Assembly: GCA_963920765.1 (NCBI GenBank)
Contig: OY987244.1
Coordinates: 21,742,358 to 21,806,357, forward strand
Length of the DNA stretch: 64,000 nucleotides
From: Ulota crispa
Taxonomy: Eukaryota > Streptophyta > Bryopsida > Orthotrichales > Orthotrichaceae
Direction of reading: 5' to 3'
Shown here: one piece after another, positions 37,475 through 49,112 of the stretch
How positions within the stretch are numbered: the first letter of the stretch is position 1
Layout of the letters: each line of letters begins with the position of its first letter
The notes under the pieces: generated by a model
The model's database searches: none
What the model was told of the DNA's origin: nothing
Seen by the model: the letters and a program-made list of their open reading frames with translations, nothing else
Made by a program: the position numbers and the translations under genes

Positions 37475-37788
37475 GGGAACTTACAAATAGGAACACAGAA
37501 TCAAAGCATTTATTAGATAGGGGTATAGTTTCAAAAATAATTAGAAATAGGGGTATAGTTTCAAGTTCCCTCTACTAAAATTTCTCCATTCAAGCTTGAT
37601 TTGGAGAGGTTTCTAAGTTTTTGGAAGTTAGCTAACATTTAATGTGACATATCTAAATCAATCAATGTCCAAATTAAAAATTTATAAGAATTTACAAAAA
37701 AAATTGAAACTATGACCCTACTTATTTTGAAACTATGTCCCAATTTGTAGTTTTTTTTTTTGTTTTTGTGCCTATATTTGTAAATTCC
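37475..37788. mobile_element. GGGAACTT-family foldback MITE
   Basis: The left end is GGGAACTTACAAATAGGAAC; the inverted right end is GGAATTTACAAATATAGGC. The motif GGGGTATAGTTTCAA is duplicated on the left (37520s and 37550s) and appears inverted on the right (TTGAAACTATGACCC, TTGAAACTATGTCCC). About 314 bp, non-coding. Confidence 0.6.
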
Positions 37789-38903
37789 TGTAATCTGTGA
37801 CTTGTTTTTCTATGAGACATATAGTTGGTTGAAAATTGATCTTGTGAAATGCAGAGGTGGTGTAAACAATTGATCCATCATCTAAATCCAACACCAAACA
37901 CTTTGATGCTGACAAAGTTTCTGCAATGGTGCATTTGCTCTTATATTGAGGGGCATCAAAATGGGAATTTGCAATAGAAGATTCACAAGTGGTTATTCAA
38001 GAAGTAGGCCTATATTTTTGGTAACCTCCTTTATCACCAAAGAATGCCCTCACTTGAATTTTTGAAATCTCAAAGGAATTCAAAGTTATAGTTTGGATAT
38101 TTTTCAGATGTCTAAAGTTCTTTTTGTTGACCAATATATTGCAACCATCATACCATTAAAAGTAACCTTCAAAAAGACAACTTCAAATGTAACTTCAGCA
38201 TGGGTGTCAAAAAGAAACTTATTTATAGTTTACCAATTTAGAAGAGGTGTTATCCAAGAGTCATGTGTTCTTTCAAAAGTTCCAAATCCATAGCCCCTTA
38301 TTGTAAAAGAGATTTTTTGTCATTGTCATTCATAGAATTCACACAAGGACACTTATACAAAATTCAACACCGCACTAAATGTTAGTTTTACTATAATCAA
38401 ATAACAATTTGATAACAACTTTAGGACTTCAAAACAAACTAATGAAAATTATAAAAGAAATACCTTAAAAATTGCAACTTTTTACAAAGTTTGATATAAA
38501 AATAAAAATAAACATTATCACGAAGTTCAAATGAATATCAAGTAGCAACAATATAATACTAAATGAACAATATAGTATTAAATGAATTTGTAGCACAATA
38601 AAGTTTTGTCAAGTGCAGTATAAAGTTGACAAACAACCCATTCTTGATGCAAGAGCATCCACACTATGTTGTACTAAATTAGTTTAGAACAAACTTCTTC
38701 CAACTTGCCCTTTTTTTTTACCACATAGTGCTTCCAAGTATCAAGGTGACCCACTCTAGCCTTGCAAAAAATAGAAAGCGTTCTTGAGATGGAGAATTTT
38801 AGTGACTTGGAATGTAACAATTGGTTCAGTCTCATGAATAGTTCATGCCTTTTCTAGTGATCTTTGACTTGTTTTGAGGATTTCCAAAGTGCTCCCATCA
38901 TGA
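37789..38903. other. AT-rich intergenic DNA
   Basis: No gene or bounded element was recognised. Confidence 0.45.
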
Positions 38904-39137
38904 TTAACCCTTAAACAACCATAGGGCATAATATATACGCTAATGTATAATTGTCATTTGCTACCAATAAGAAATCTTAATTTGGGATCTCAAGTAGCTC
39001 ACTAGAATTGCATTGATCTATTCTCCAACTTCTTTGTTGGTCTCCAATGTAGTAGAGGTGTGGATCCATTCCAAATACAAGAAAAATACCCCGTATTGTA
39101 ATAGTTGCAAAGGGAATTTTGGTCGTTTAAGGGTTAA
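38904..39137. mobile_element. TTAA-flanked MITE, copy F
   Basis: TTAA at 38904-38907 and 39134-39137 bounds only 226 bp. The left end is CCCTTAAACAACCATAGG; the inverted right end is CCCTTAAACGACCAAAATTC. It directly abuts the next MITE. Confidence 0.72.
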
Positions 39138-39140
39138 AAA

Positions 39141-39994
39141 GGGAATTGATACATGCATATCTGGGGTTTGTCTTTGTATATACATTGGGGAGGGGTTGGG
39201 TGAATTTTAGATATTTACCATCAACAAGTTGAATTTGGAAAATTTGAATTCAAATTTGGATTTAGAGATCTTGATTTAATCTAGAACCTCAAAGGAGGAA
39301 AAAATTGAACAACGTCCAATGGAAAAGTTTAGCTTTTTTAACAAACAAGGATAAAAGTAGTGATTTGCCCCCTAGCTAAGCATTTCTACTCAATGTTGTT
39401 CAATTGTATCCTCCTTTGGCAACTCTAGACAATATATAATTGAATACATATGTATTCTCCTTTGGCGGCTCTAGATAACATATAATTGGATACAATTTAC
39501 AATTATGTCTTTAGTGCTTGTCTCCCTTGACAGTTTTGTAATTAAGGATGACAATTTTGTAACAGTGCATGGGGTTCTGTAACCAAACTATAGAGATGGG
39601 AGGGCATGGGGTTCTGTAACCAAATTATGGAAATGAGAAGGCATGGGATTTTGTAAACAACTTATGGGGATGGGGGCACATGATAGCATGGGCATGGAGG
39701 GCATGGGATAGCACAGGCATGAAGGGCACGGGATAGCACAGGGATGGAGGGCATGGGGATGGAGGGCATGGGGATGGAGGGCACAAGGATGGGTGCACAA
39801 GGATGGGGACACAAGAATGGGAGGCATGGGCATGGAGGCACAAGCATGGAGGGCATTGGGATGGGGTAGGCACGGGGATGGAGTAGGCACGGGATGGGGT
39901 AGTAAAAAAAACTCATGCATTGTCCCGTCAATACAACAAGAGTAGAGGACTTGTATAAATATAACAAACCCCGGGTGTGCATATTTCAATTCCC
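39141..39994. mobile_element. GGGAATT-family foldback MITE expanded by a minisatellite
   Basis: The left end is GGGAATTGATACATGCATAT; the inverted right end is GGGAATTGAAATATGCACAC. Both continue with (G)GGGTTTGT. The left part shares GAATTTGGAAAATTTGAATT-like blocks with the copy at 48682-49091. The size of 854 bp is twice that of its relatives because of the repeat at 39595-39900. Confidence 0.7.
39595..39900. repeat. G-rich minisatellite (GGGATGGAGGGCAT-type)
   Basis: About 300 bp of degenerate 10-15 bp units such as GGCATGGGGATGGAGGGCAC and GCACAAGGATGGG. The plus strand is very rich in purines and G. It explains the His/Pro/Cys-rich minus-strand frames here, which are not genes. Confidence 0.8.
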
Positions 39995-40121
39995 TCAAAC
40001 AATATACTTGAATTTGTATAAGTGGAGGAAAGTGACATTTTCAACAATATATTGGAGGAATACTTGTTTGGTGCCTCTTGCTACAATGTGACTGTGACTA
40101 GAGCCTACGCTAAGAGCAAGG

Positions 40122-40518
40122 TTAGGTAGAAGCACCCAAAAGTGACACTAGCCGTTTAGTGACATCTATAAATAAACCTAAAACTAAGCACTCTTGCACC
40201 CAAACAAGATACGCATGCACCCAAACCAGACACGCAAGTTAATATAAGGGAACAAAATCCTATAAGTGGCGGTTTATGATTGGATGTGATATGGTCTTTT
40301 TGTTGTTGCTTTTTCAAGGATCTAGTGTCCACTATAGGCCAATTTATAGAGTTATGTTCAACAATTTGTAATTTATTCATACAATCTCAAAAAATTCCAA
40401 AAACAATTTTGCTTGCATCTGTATCTAATTCCTAACAAGCCTATGCCGTTAGATTCTCAAAAGACCTTCCAAATTACCACATTTGAAGTGAGTGTTACTT
40501 TTAGGTGCTTCTACCTTA
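40122..40518. mobile_element. AGGTAGAAGCACC-family TIR MITE
   Basis: The left end is TTAGGTAGAAGCACCCAAAA; the inverted right end is TAAGGTAGAAGCACCTAAAA. About 397 bp. The interior (TATTCATACAATCTCA, GTCTAGTGTCCAC-like blocks) recurs in a copy at 50301-50693. Confidence 0.68.
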
Positions 40519-40971
40519 GGCCCGGTTTAGACCTAGACGTCCACAACCATTGGACAAAGCCGTAAGTAATTTCATTGGTCAATCCCAAGGTTTTGTCCAA
40601 GAAGGCATTCACACAAGAGGGACGTCCACTAGAGGATGAGTCTGTGTCATCACCTTTTCCCTCCAAAATTGGAGAGGAACTCACTTGTGGTGGACAAGAT
40701 TTGAGGTCACCTTGGGAGGCGGCTCAAATCTTGTCCTTTGGACAAAACACTCCCTCTCAATTCATATGAGATGAAGACAAAATCAAGTCAATTAAGAATA
40801 GAAGAAATACAAATGTTCCTCTAAGAGAAATTTGGTGTGTGATATGAAAACATTCACCTAATAGACAAAATCCATGATGACATGGCAATTTCCCCTCTAA
40901 ACTCTGCCGAACGAAACAGTGGAGAGGGGCTTTTGTCCAGTGGCTCCGGACTTCCTGGTCTGAACCGGGCC
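40519..40971. mobile_element. GGCCCGGTTT-type TIR MITE (PIF/Harbinger-like)
   Basis: The left end is GGCCCGGTTTAGACCTAGAC; the inverted right end is GGCCCGGTTCAGACCAGGAA. Both are followed by TGGACAAA blocks. The flanks are TTA (left) and TTG (right), resembling a 3-bp TTA target duplication. 453 bp, non-coding. It directly follows the preceding MITE. Confidence 0.65.
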
Positions 40972-41749
40972 TTGCTGCGGAATGCGGATGCTCGAACAAA
41001 ACGAGATGCCGGATCGGATGGGCTACCCTCTCATCGGACTCCGGACTCCGGAGTCTGAGTGGATTCTGGCCGGCACAAGCATCTTCAATTCTTCACTGCC
41101 GTGCAGCAGCAAATACAGCACTTGGCACTTGGACACATACACATGCTGTTTTAGGGGGGGCTGCACTGCTGCTGAGCTGCTCTAATTTTCTATTCGGAAG
41201 ATGCTGACATTGCATGGTCGTCAGCGGCGTCGTCCTCGGAAGTGGGGTCCTCGGCCTCGCGTGCCGGAGGAGCCAGCAAAAGGCTCTGTGGCTCCCCCGA
41301 ATGTTTGGAGATTCTCCACGCACTTGCGTCGCCACTAGTCGCGCATCTCGCTACCAATGCGGTTCTACACTAGTATACGTTTCTTCACAAACGCCTCGCG
41401 CCTCTCTGGAATCCCGCTCCCACAAGTGAGGATTCTTCACTTCTGTCCAACGCGATCCCCCGGCGCACCTAATCGCCTCTTACGTTAAAATGATCATAAT
41501 ATCTTAGCTTGTTTTGCACAACATCATCGAGGTTCGGATGGTGGGTTCAATGTTGTTGTGATCAGGCGCTTAATTTCTAATGTCGACTCTCGCTGCCTGG
41601 GTTTTGGACGTGTGGTCTTTGTTCAACGTCGGGCGGGATTCTGGGATGTGATGCATGCCGAGTTTTCTTTTCTAGGGCATGGCACATGGCACATGTGTGA
41701 GTGAGGAGGAAGAGTTGAGTTGAGTTGAGTTGAGTTGAGAGTGGTGGGC
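40972..41749 (+). promoter_or_regulatory. Promoter / 5' UTR of the GT8 gene
   Basis: GC-rich sequence upstream of the GT8 start codon, ending in a short (TTGAG)n repeat at 41714-41739. Frames here have no recognisable product. Confidence 0.4.
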
Positions 41750-44486
41750 ATGGCAGACTACCGGCCGTACCCGGCGATGGCGACGCGCAGGCAGCAGCAG
41801 CCGCCGCAGCGAAGCGCGGACGGGGATGCGTCGTCGTCGCGGTCGCGCAGCATTCGGCCCGACCTGGAGCCGGCGCCGCAGCCATGGCCGGGCATGCCGT
41901 ATGTGGCCGTGCTGCTGATGTTTGGCTTTCTGGCGCTGCAGCTCTACCCTTCCACGCATTGGCGCCACCCGCAGGACCGCCTCAAGCGCTGGGTGCCGCA
42001 CGGGCAGCCGCACATCGTTCAGAGCACCGGCAAGGACGCCTTCTACACTTCCCTGGATGAGGTGCAACAGCAGCACGACCAGGATCTCGCCGCCCAACAG
42101 GCTCTCTCCTCCCTTTCCGAGGCCGTTTCGAAAGTAAGTGCCTTCTCTCCCCCAACCCCCTTTCCTTTGAGAATTGGAATCAGCATCGACCAATTCCATC
42201 TGCTTGCTGAAGTTGAACTTTCTCAACAAGCATTCTTCCAATTCCCATACGTCTCCTATTGGTTTCGGCTATGTTGTTGTTCATGACAAAATTGCAAGCT
42301 AATGTCCAATCTTTTACCAAATTAGTACTAGCTCACAACTGTTGTGTCTAGGCAGCAGAAGGAGCCAGGTCTCTTGGTGGTTTGCATTTGGAGCTTGAGG
42401 ACGTGGAATAAACGGATGTAATGTAAAATATTGGTGCGAAATTCTGCTCTTTCTGACAAATTTGATGACATTTTCCAATGGTGGCAGGATGAGAACCACG
42501 ACGAAGATACTCTAGCTTTCCTGAAGAAAGCTGGCGAGCAAGTAATTCACATCTTTGTGAGCACGGATGCCAGCGACTTTCGGCCTCTAGCTGTGCTCGT
42601 CAATTCCACCATCTCCAATGCCTTGTGAGTTTCATACCCTCTGTCCTTATGCAGCAGCAGCAGCAGCTCTTATGGGTGATGATGTCAAAACAAGGACGAG
42701 GGTCGTATTAGAAAAAGTGACATTGATTGTCGGTATTCATTCAGTATGCAAGGAATAGAAACCCCTTGCATTTGGTGACCCCATCGGATCGGTCACCTGG
42801 GTCCTTCAAGGGTTAACCTCTTGACAATCATCTCTGTAAAAACCTAATGGAACGAGAATCCCAAACTGAACTTCACATCCTTTGCAAGAATCACACGGGG
42901 GACTGTTATTTTTATGTTTTAGTTAGTACGTATAATGTTGTTCTACACTGGTGCTGTTCATCCAATAAACGTACTTGACGTAACGTGACGGTGTCGGTGG
43001 GCGTTTGGTAACAGGCATCCGGAACGGCTGCACTTCCATTTGGTGTTGCCGCCAAGCCATCGCTTCAGAGCAAAGCATTTGTCTGCTTTCTTTCGAGATG
43101 CGAAGATCGAGATAGTCAGGTGACGATGCTCTTTCCTTGAAACCCTAATTCCAGTGCCGACTATGTCATTTTGGTAGGTTTTCTCACGGTGATCTGGAGG
43201 TTCAACGTCTGTTTTGTTCTGTTGCTCTCATACGAGACTGATGTTGTTGTGTGTCACTCTTTTTACAGTGAAACCATTGACTTGAAAGAGATGGAGCAAC
43301 ATATCACGTTCCGGAAAAAAAGTAAGGCAAGACCCGAGCTACAGAGCGTGTACAATTTTATACCTTTCCTACTGCCCCGCTACTTCCAAGACGTGGGCAA
43401 ATTCATCTACCTAGATGCGGATATAGTTGTGAAGGTATGCCACTGGTTTCCCAGCTTTCTTTTTGTAGGCTATTTTTATTTATTTATTTATTTCCTGAGT
43501 GCCCTAGTTAAAAAAGAATCGAAACAGCTTATACTGTACCTTGAATTCTTTGTTCTGCAGGGTAACATCGAGGAGCTCATGCAGATGGATCTGGAAAACC
43601 GGGCAGCTGCTGCAGTGGAGGACTGTTCGCAAAAGCTCGAGACGTACTTCGATTTTGACCAACTGGCCCAGATCCAGGCACGGTCTGAGAAACCTGGTTG
43701 GGTTCCTGATGTGCCCATCAATCCCGAGGCTTGTGTGTTCAACCGAGGTGTGCTTGTGATTGACACCAAGCAATGGATCAAACAGAACGTGACCGAGGCT
43801 ATTCTCTGGTGGATGGACGAGTTTCAGAACGCTGACGAAGTGCTTTACAAGTACGCCTTTCTAACCCATATCCTGCTTAGGGTTTATTAACACACAGACA
43901 CACATGTTTTAGGGTTTAGTAAACAAACACACGTGTTTTAGGGTTTAATAAACACACACACACATGTTTTCATATAAAGTCCTCTAGTGCAAGCAACTCC
44001 TCTGCTGTCCCAAGCTTTTGTTTTCTACATTGCAATAGGATTTCAGGAAAGACAGGTTGTGGTGTAGTAGTAGTACTCACCTTAGGATGTATTTTGGTAT
44101 TTTTTTCATTTTGGCTTGTGTTCAGGTATGGACTGTCGCAACCACCCTTCTTGCTAGCCCTGTATGGAAAGTACAAGAAACTGGATACACTGTGGAATGT
44201 CCGAGGGCTTGGGCGCAGCGAGTTCAGTGAGCGGGAGCGGTACTACTTAGAAAAGAAGCACCACTACAAGCCAGACCGCAAACCCTTCATTTCCTTCGAC
44301 GCGGACGCTGCCAAGATCCTGCACTTCAACGGCAAGTTCAAGCCGTGGAAACGCCTCCGGCCAGTGGGCGCCTCGGCCGACGTGGTTTCACGCTGTGGAT
44401 CCGAAGGAGTGGAATGCGCCAAGCTGTGGTGGGAGTACCTCAACCCTCTGGCTGACGAAATCCTGAGACACGATGATACTTTGTAA
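41750..44486 (+). CDS. GT8-family glycosyltransferase, GLT8D1/2-like, type II membrane protein
   Basis: A retaining GT8 glycosyltransferase, probably in the Golgi; donor and acceptor are unknown. Six exons: 41750-42133, 42488-42624, 43015-43119, 43269-43434, 43561-43850, 44126-44486 (480 codons plus stop), all with GT-AG introns and consistent phases. A short Arg/Gln-rich cytosolic tail precedes one membrane segment (residues about 50-66, YVAVLLMFGFLALQL). The stem is followed by VIHIFVSTDASDFRPLAVLV and HPERLHFHLVLPP. The metal-binding DxD is in YLDADIVVKGNIEEL (D258, D260), and the C-terminal HFNGKFKPWKR matches the HxGxxKPW motif of GT8. The block QPPFLLALYGKY followed by LWNVRGLG resembles animal GLT8D1/2 more than plant GAUT/GATL, as recalled. 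The start is the ATG at 41750; the frame is open slightly upstream, but without an ATG. Confidence 0.87.
43879..43970. repeat. Three ~30-bp tandem repeats with TTTAGGG in GT8 intron 5
   Basis: Three units of the form AGGGTTTA(T/G/A)TAA followed by a CACACA run and (A/G)TGTTTT. Each contains a telomere-type TTAGGGTTTA motif. It lies in the intron between exons 5 and 6. Confidence 0.7.
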
Positions 44487-45341
44487 TATCCTTCCTCGAC
44501 CAAAACACTGACACGTTGTACCACTACTAGCCTTGCCTTCCTGCCATATTCTACAGCGTTCTCCTCCTTCCCATTCATGGTCGAGAAACTGTGCCTGTGC
44601 TCTAAACCTCCTAAACCCTAACCCTAAACCATCTTGAACAACACCGAATTCCTTCGTGACTTAGCATGATGCACCCCAAAGGCTTGATTCGAATCTCGTT
44701 AAGGCTAAAATCAGCGGCGGTGATCGTTTCAACAAAGGAGAGTTGTGAGAGAAAAGACCCGCTGCCGTAGTTTAGAAGATTTTACAGAAATTTAGGGTTC
44801 CAGCTTTTTGACAGGGACCGCCATGCGAGAATTCAGGTGATAGAGGAGTACTCCCTCGTGTTGCAATTGTGACGCTGTAGGCTCAAAATTGTGTACAACG
44901 GGCTTCGGTTAGGTTGATTGAATAGAAAACATGTGCCATAGCTCTCTCAATACTCTGTAGTTTGGGCCTACTGCTTCTTCCGATGAGTGTCCAAAGGTAT
45001 CATAACATACATGCAGAGAATGCTATTTTTTTGCAGCATCCATGTCGCCTTCTGTAGTTGCACCACAATTGATGGATTCCTAGATTGGAGAGAATTTCCT
45101 TCCTTTTCTGCTCACGACAATGCTTGATAGAATGTTGTCACGTCTACGTTTTCCAAAGGAAGTGGTGCTTGTTAGAATCTGCCACCTTGTGACCTAGTGT
45201 GAAGAGGGCTATTTGACAACAAGCGTTGTAGTGTGAAAAGGGGTTATTTGAGGGCTAGGTATACTGAACACACCAGTTTGTACAATACAGGGGTGGAAAA
45301 GCTCCAATCCTTTTGCAAACAAGGATAACAAGGCTAAATGC
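44487..45341 (+). other. 3' flank of the GT8 gene
   Basis: It probably holds the 3' UTR. A telomere-type run CTAAACCCTAACCCTAAACC lies at 44611-44630. Nothing else was recognised. Confidence 0.4.
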
Positions 45342-46256
45342 TTAACCCTTTAATGACCACACCCATTTCCACAGAATCCACTGAAAACAGGGGCTGTAAG
45401 CTTAGATTTGGAATTGACTCAAATATGGACCCATTTGCAATAATTCAATTGTACAAATGGGAAGTACACCTTGTTTATTGTAAAGCACCAAAATTTCAGT
45501 TAGATCTATTGTTGAAGGTGAAATATTATAATGATTGAGTGACCCGTATGTGGAAAATCTCTTGTGTTTCATTCTTGTTTAGTTTTGAATGTTAACCTTT
45601 CATGCAAGTTTTGATTGAGAAGAGCCTTACATTTCTAGAAAGCAGGGTTTCCCACCTTTCCAACAAGATTAGTTTCACACAAAATAAACAAAAATAGCAA
45701 TCACAAGGTGTAGCTAAGTGAACAAAAAGGGTAAAAAAATCCACTTTCTTTGCTACTCTAGAACGGTTTTACAAGAAATTTGATAATTATTCTAGAAAAT
45801 CCAATTGGTGAAAACAATCAAGAATTGGCCTTAAATGTAAGATGACAAATTTTAAAGCCAAAATGACAACAAAATTTCAGTAGATCTTCAAATACTACAA
45901 TTATACTACTACCATATATGAAAACAATACAAGCGTATTTCTTAAGCAATTTGAAATTTTTTAGAATTGTGCAATTGAAATTCAACATTCTTCTTGCATA
46001 CTTGATGTATTGTGTTGTTGCTTTGATCCATCTTTGACAAAAATTGGATATGTATTTTGAAGTCATGCCGTATAAACACCATTATTTATCAACTCACATA
46101 CCCAATTGCATTGTTATTTTTTTAGATGAATGCAAAATTCTTGTGATCACATGCATACTTCAAGACCAAATTCCAAATTATTGAGCAATTTCAACCTATA
46201 GGCCAAAAACTACTCCCAGCGACCAAAATATGGTCACGTGGTCCTTAAAGGGTTAA
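45342..46256. mobile_element. TTAA-flanked MITE, copy G
   Basis: TTAA at 45342-45345 and 46253-46256 bounds 907 bp. The left end is CCCTTTAATGACCACACC; the inverted right end is CCCTTTAAGGACCACGTGAC. Non-coding; the interior is unlike copies A-C. Confidence 0.72.
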
Positions 46257-48500
46257 TATGCCCCTGATTTTTAGTTGGTCAAATTTTCCTCTATAGTAAT
46301 ATTAGAGATACCCAAGGTTTTTGAGTTTCCCCTTTCTGAGAAAAACGTTTGGATAGTGTAAAGGTCCCAGCTTCATTTTGTGTGTTGGGCCAAGTTGGAT
46401 GGATAATTTGTTTATAGGGAATGCTTGGATATGGCCAATATTTTTTTCTTTGCCCAAGGCATTGACTTTATCCAAGCATTAGTGTATCAGAGTAACTCAA
46501 AGCTTTTGAGTCTAAATATAAATATTGAGATTTTCAAATGTCCTTCAATAGAATTCTCTAAATTTTTACAAATTTACAAGTGAAAAGTTGGAGCTGTTCC
46601 ACCCTTGGTCACAAGCTTTTGTGGTCTCCTTAATTTACCTTGTCCTATTTGAGAGCCTATTGACATTGCTTTGGACTAATGTTTGCAAATGTGGCAAAAT
46701 TTTGCAAACTTTGTGCCTAAAATATTTTAGCACATTTAGCAATGTCTTTAGCAACTTGAGCCAATAGTTAAAATTACATGTGGGACTCTATTTTAGACTT
46801 ATTGAACATCAAAAATTTGGATCAAGGTAGAGTTAATTGGGCCCCTTGGGGATAAGATGGCAAGACATTACTCTTGAAGTTTCTTGGGTCTCTCCATATT
46901 TGAAGATCTATAAAAATCCATTTTGAAGTGCAACATGGAGGAATGTTTTGGAGTTGTTTTATAAATGAGAGTTATGAATTTTGAAGTTTAGATGTATATC
47001 TTTACTAATATATGGGCACATTTTGTGTGAGTTGGACATGTATGGGTAAATGCAACATTCAAATTTATAGAAAATCAATATTCCACAAATCAATTGGTTT
47101 AGAATCTAATTTTGTTGTGCTTTATAAAAAATCAACATTTCACAATTGGTTCAAAGTTTAATCTTGATGCACTATCATTTTGGTCATTTTTGAAATCAGA
47201 AATATTAATGGTTTTCATCACCATGCTACCATTTAATAATTTGCTAAGAGACATTGACGTTTTGTTGATTTTTTAGCACATGGTTGGAGAGCATTTGGTG
47301 TTTTTTATATTTGGGGCGTCCTTTATTGCTTCAAATTACACAAACAATGCTAAAAAATTCTTGAAAAAAACATGAAGTTGAAACCCTCCCACTTTGTAGT
47401 AAAGATGTTGTATCTACTAACACTTTCATACATGTTATTATGAAATTTGAAACTTAAGAGTCAATGTTGTTCCTAAAGTTGATTAGAAATGAAACATTGA
47501 TAATCTTGCATTGAGATTTGTTGACACGGACTTGAGATACGATGGTTTTTTTGTAATGACTTTTATTTGTTTCTGGTTATTTTGATCTAGGTGCTCATTT
47601 TGCAAGGACACTTTTCAAAATCATTAGTCAACTTAGTGAATTTTCCACGTACTTTTATTGTCAGGGCTAAGGTGCACATTCTAGTAACGTCAAGTGTGGT
47701 TGTTACATATTACTCCAATCAAGACATATAAGATATTGGCAGTCTTGAACGTGTGAAGATACTCAACACCAAAGTAGACTACAAATACCAATGTAGTGAA
47801 AAAATCACATCCACTCTACATTGCTTAGCATTGGGTTCCTCATGAGGTGACAAATGATTTTCTTTCTAATTATATATGATGTGAAAATTTGGCATTTATC
47901 ATGCATATGCCTACAAGGTTGTTGAAAAAATGAACCAAAATTCAAAAACTACAAGTAGAAGTGGGAATTGAAATTTCATGGCAAATGGCAACAGACAATA
48001 GCAATCAATGGCATATTGTAGCAACTTGTGATGACCATTGCAGTATAATAATTCTAAGATCATAGAAATTTTTGTTTCAGCTATGTTCTTGCAAAAGTGA
48101 CACAATTAAATATTTGGTTTGAAAATATACATCAAATGGTGCGAAAAAAACTTGTTGTTTACATTGTCAAGTAGTATGTTTTCTTATTAAATATGTAAGA
48201 AAAGACGACAATGTAGTTGTGATTTCACAAGATTTAAAAAGAGAAATAACAATGAGGGAAAAGCAATTAAATATAAGCAAAGACAACAAAGTTTAGAATT
48301 TCTCTTATTGATGTTAACTCATGTAATTGAAGCTAAACTGAAGTCATATGAGGAGAAAACCTTTTTGTCATGGCAATAATTATATTGTCATGTGTAGAAG
48401 GAAGATATGTTGAAAAGAGTGTTAGTACAACAAATTCTTAAAACCAACCATAGTATCCCCTTCATTCAATTTCATAAATAAATTGAATAAATGCACATAT
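46257..48500. other. AT-rich intergenic DNA
   Basis: About 2.2 kb without a recognisable gene or bounded element. Confidence 0.5.
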
Positions 48501-48502
48501 AC

Positions 48503-48557
<55 letters not shown>

Positions 48558-48604
48558 GTATATATATATATGTATATGTATATATATATATGTATATGTA
48601 TATG

Positions 48605-48637
<33 letters not shown>

Positions 48638-48643
48638 ATATAC

Positions 48644-48680
<37 letters not shown>
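48501..48680. repeat. TA / TATATG microsatellite
   Basis: About 180 bp of (TA)n with interspersed TATATG and TATGTA units. It gives rise to spurious Ile/Tyr frames on both strands. Confidence 0.95.
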
Positions 48681-48681
<1 letters not shown>

Positions 48682-48686
<5 letters not shown>

Positions 48687-49091
48687 CTGACATGTGTACC
48701 ACACCCTTTCAATTACTGTATCACATCCTAGAGAGAAATTCAGATTTCTACCATCAAAAAGTTGAATTTGAGAATTTGGAATTCAAATTTGGACTCAAAG
48801 ACCGTGATTTGGTTTAAAACTAGAAACAAAGTTGCAATTTAATAACACTCAATGAAAAAGCTTATCTTTTTTACAAACAAAAGTAAAAGTATCGATTTTC
48901 TCCCTAGCTAAACTTTTTCATTGGATGTTGTTGTATTGCAACTTTTTTTATGGTTCTAGACTAAATCATGGTCTCTAAGTCCAAATCTGAATTCCAAATT
49001 CTCAAATTTAGCTCTTTGATGGTAGAAATCTAGACTTTACTTTGGGGTGTGGTACAGTAATTGAAAGGGTGTGGTACACATATCAATTCCC
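48682..49091. mobile_element. GGGAATT-family foldback MITE
   Basis: 410 bp. The left end is GGGAACTGACATGTGTACCA; the inverted right end is GGGAATTGATATGTGTACCA. The arms are near full-length inverted copies, for example GAATTTGGAATTCAAATTTG on the left and its imperfect inverse on the right. It sits directly against the TA microsatellite. Confidence 0.85.
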
Positions 49092-49112
49092 TATATATGT
49101 ATATATACATAT

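Noticed and set aside
39588..39998. His/Pro/Cys-rich minus-strand frames of 82-136 codons
   Set aside because: They read the G-rich minisatellite in three frames; no non-repetitive core exists.
42719..42816. Possible further TTAA element in GT8 intron 2
   Set aside because: Only a right end (GGTCCTTCAAGGGTTAA) is seen; no matching left end with TTAA was found.
41750..44486. Assignment of the GT8 gene to GATL/PARVUS or galactinol synthase
   Set aside because: The remembered C-terminal signatures of those groups fit less well than GLT8D1/2.
48422..48817. Overlapping Ile/Tyr-rich frames on both strands
   Set aside because: They are translations of the TA/TATATG microsatellite and occur in all frames.
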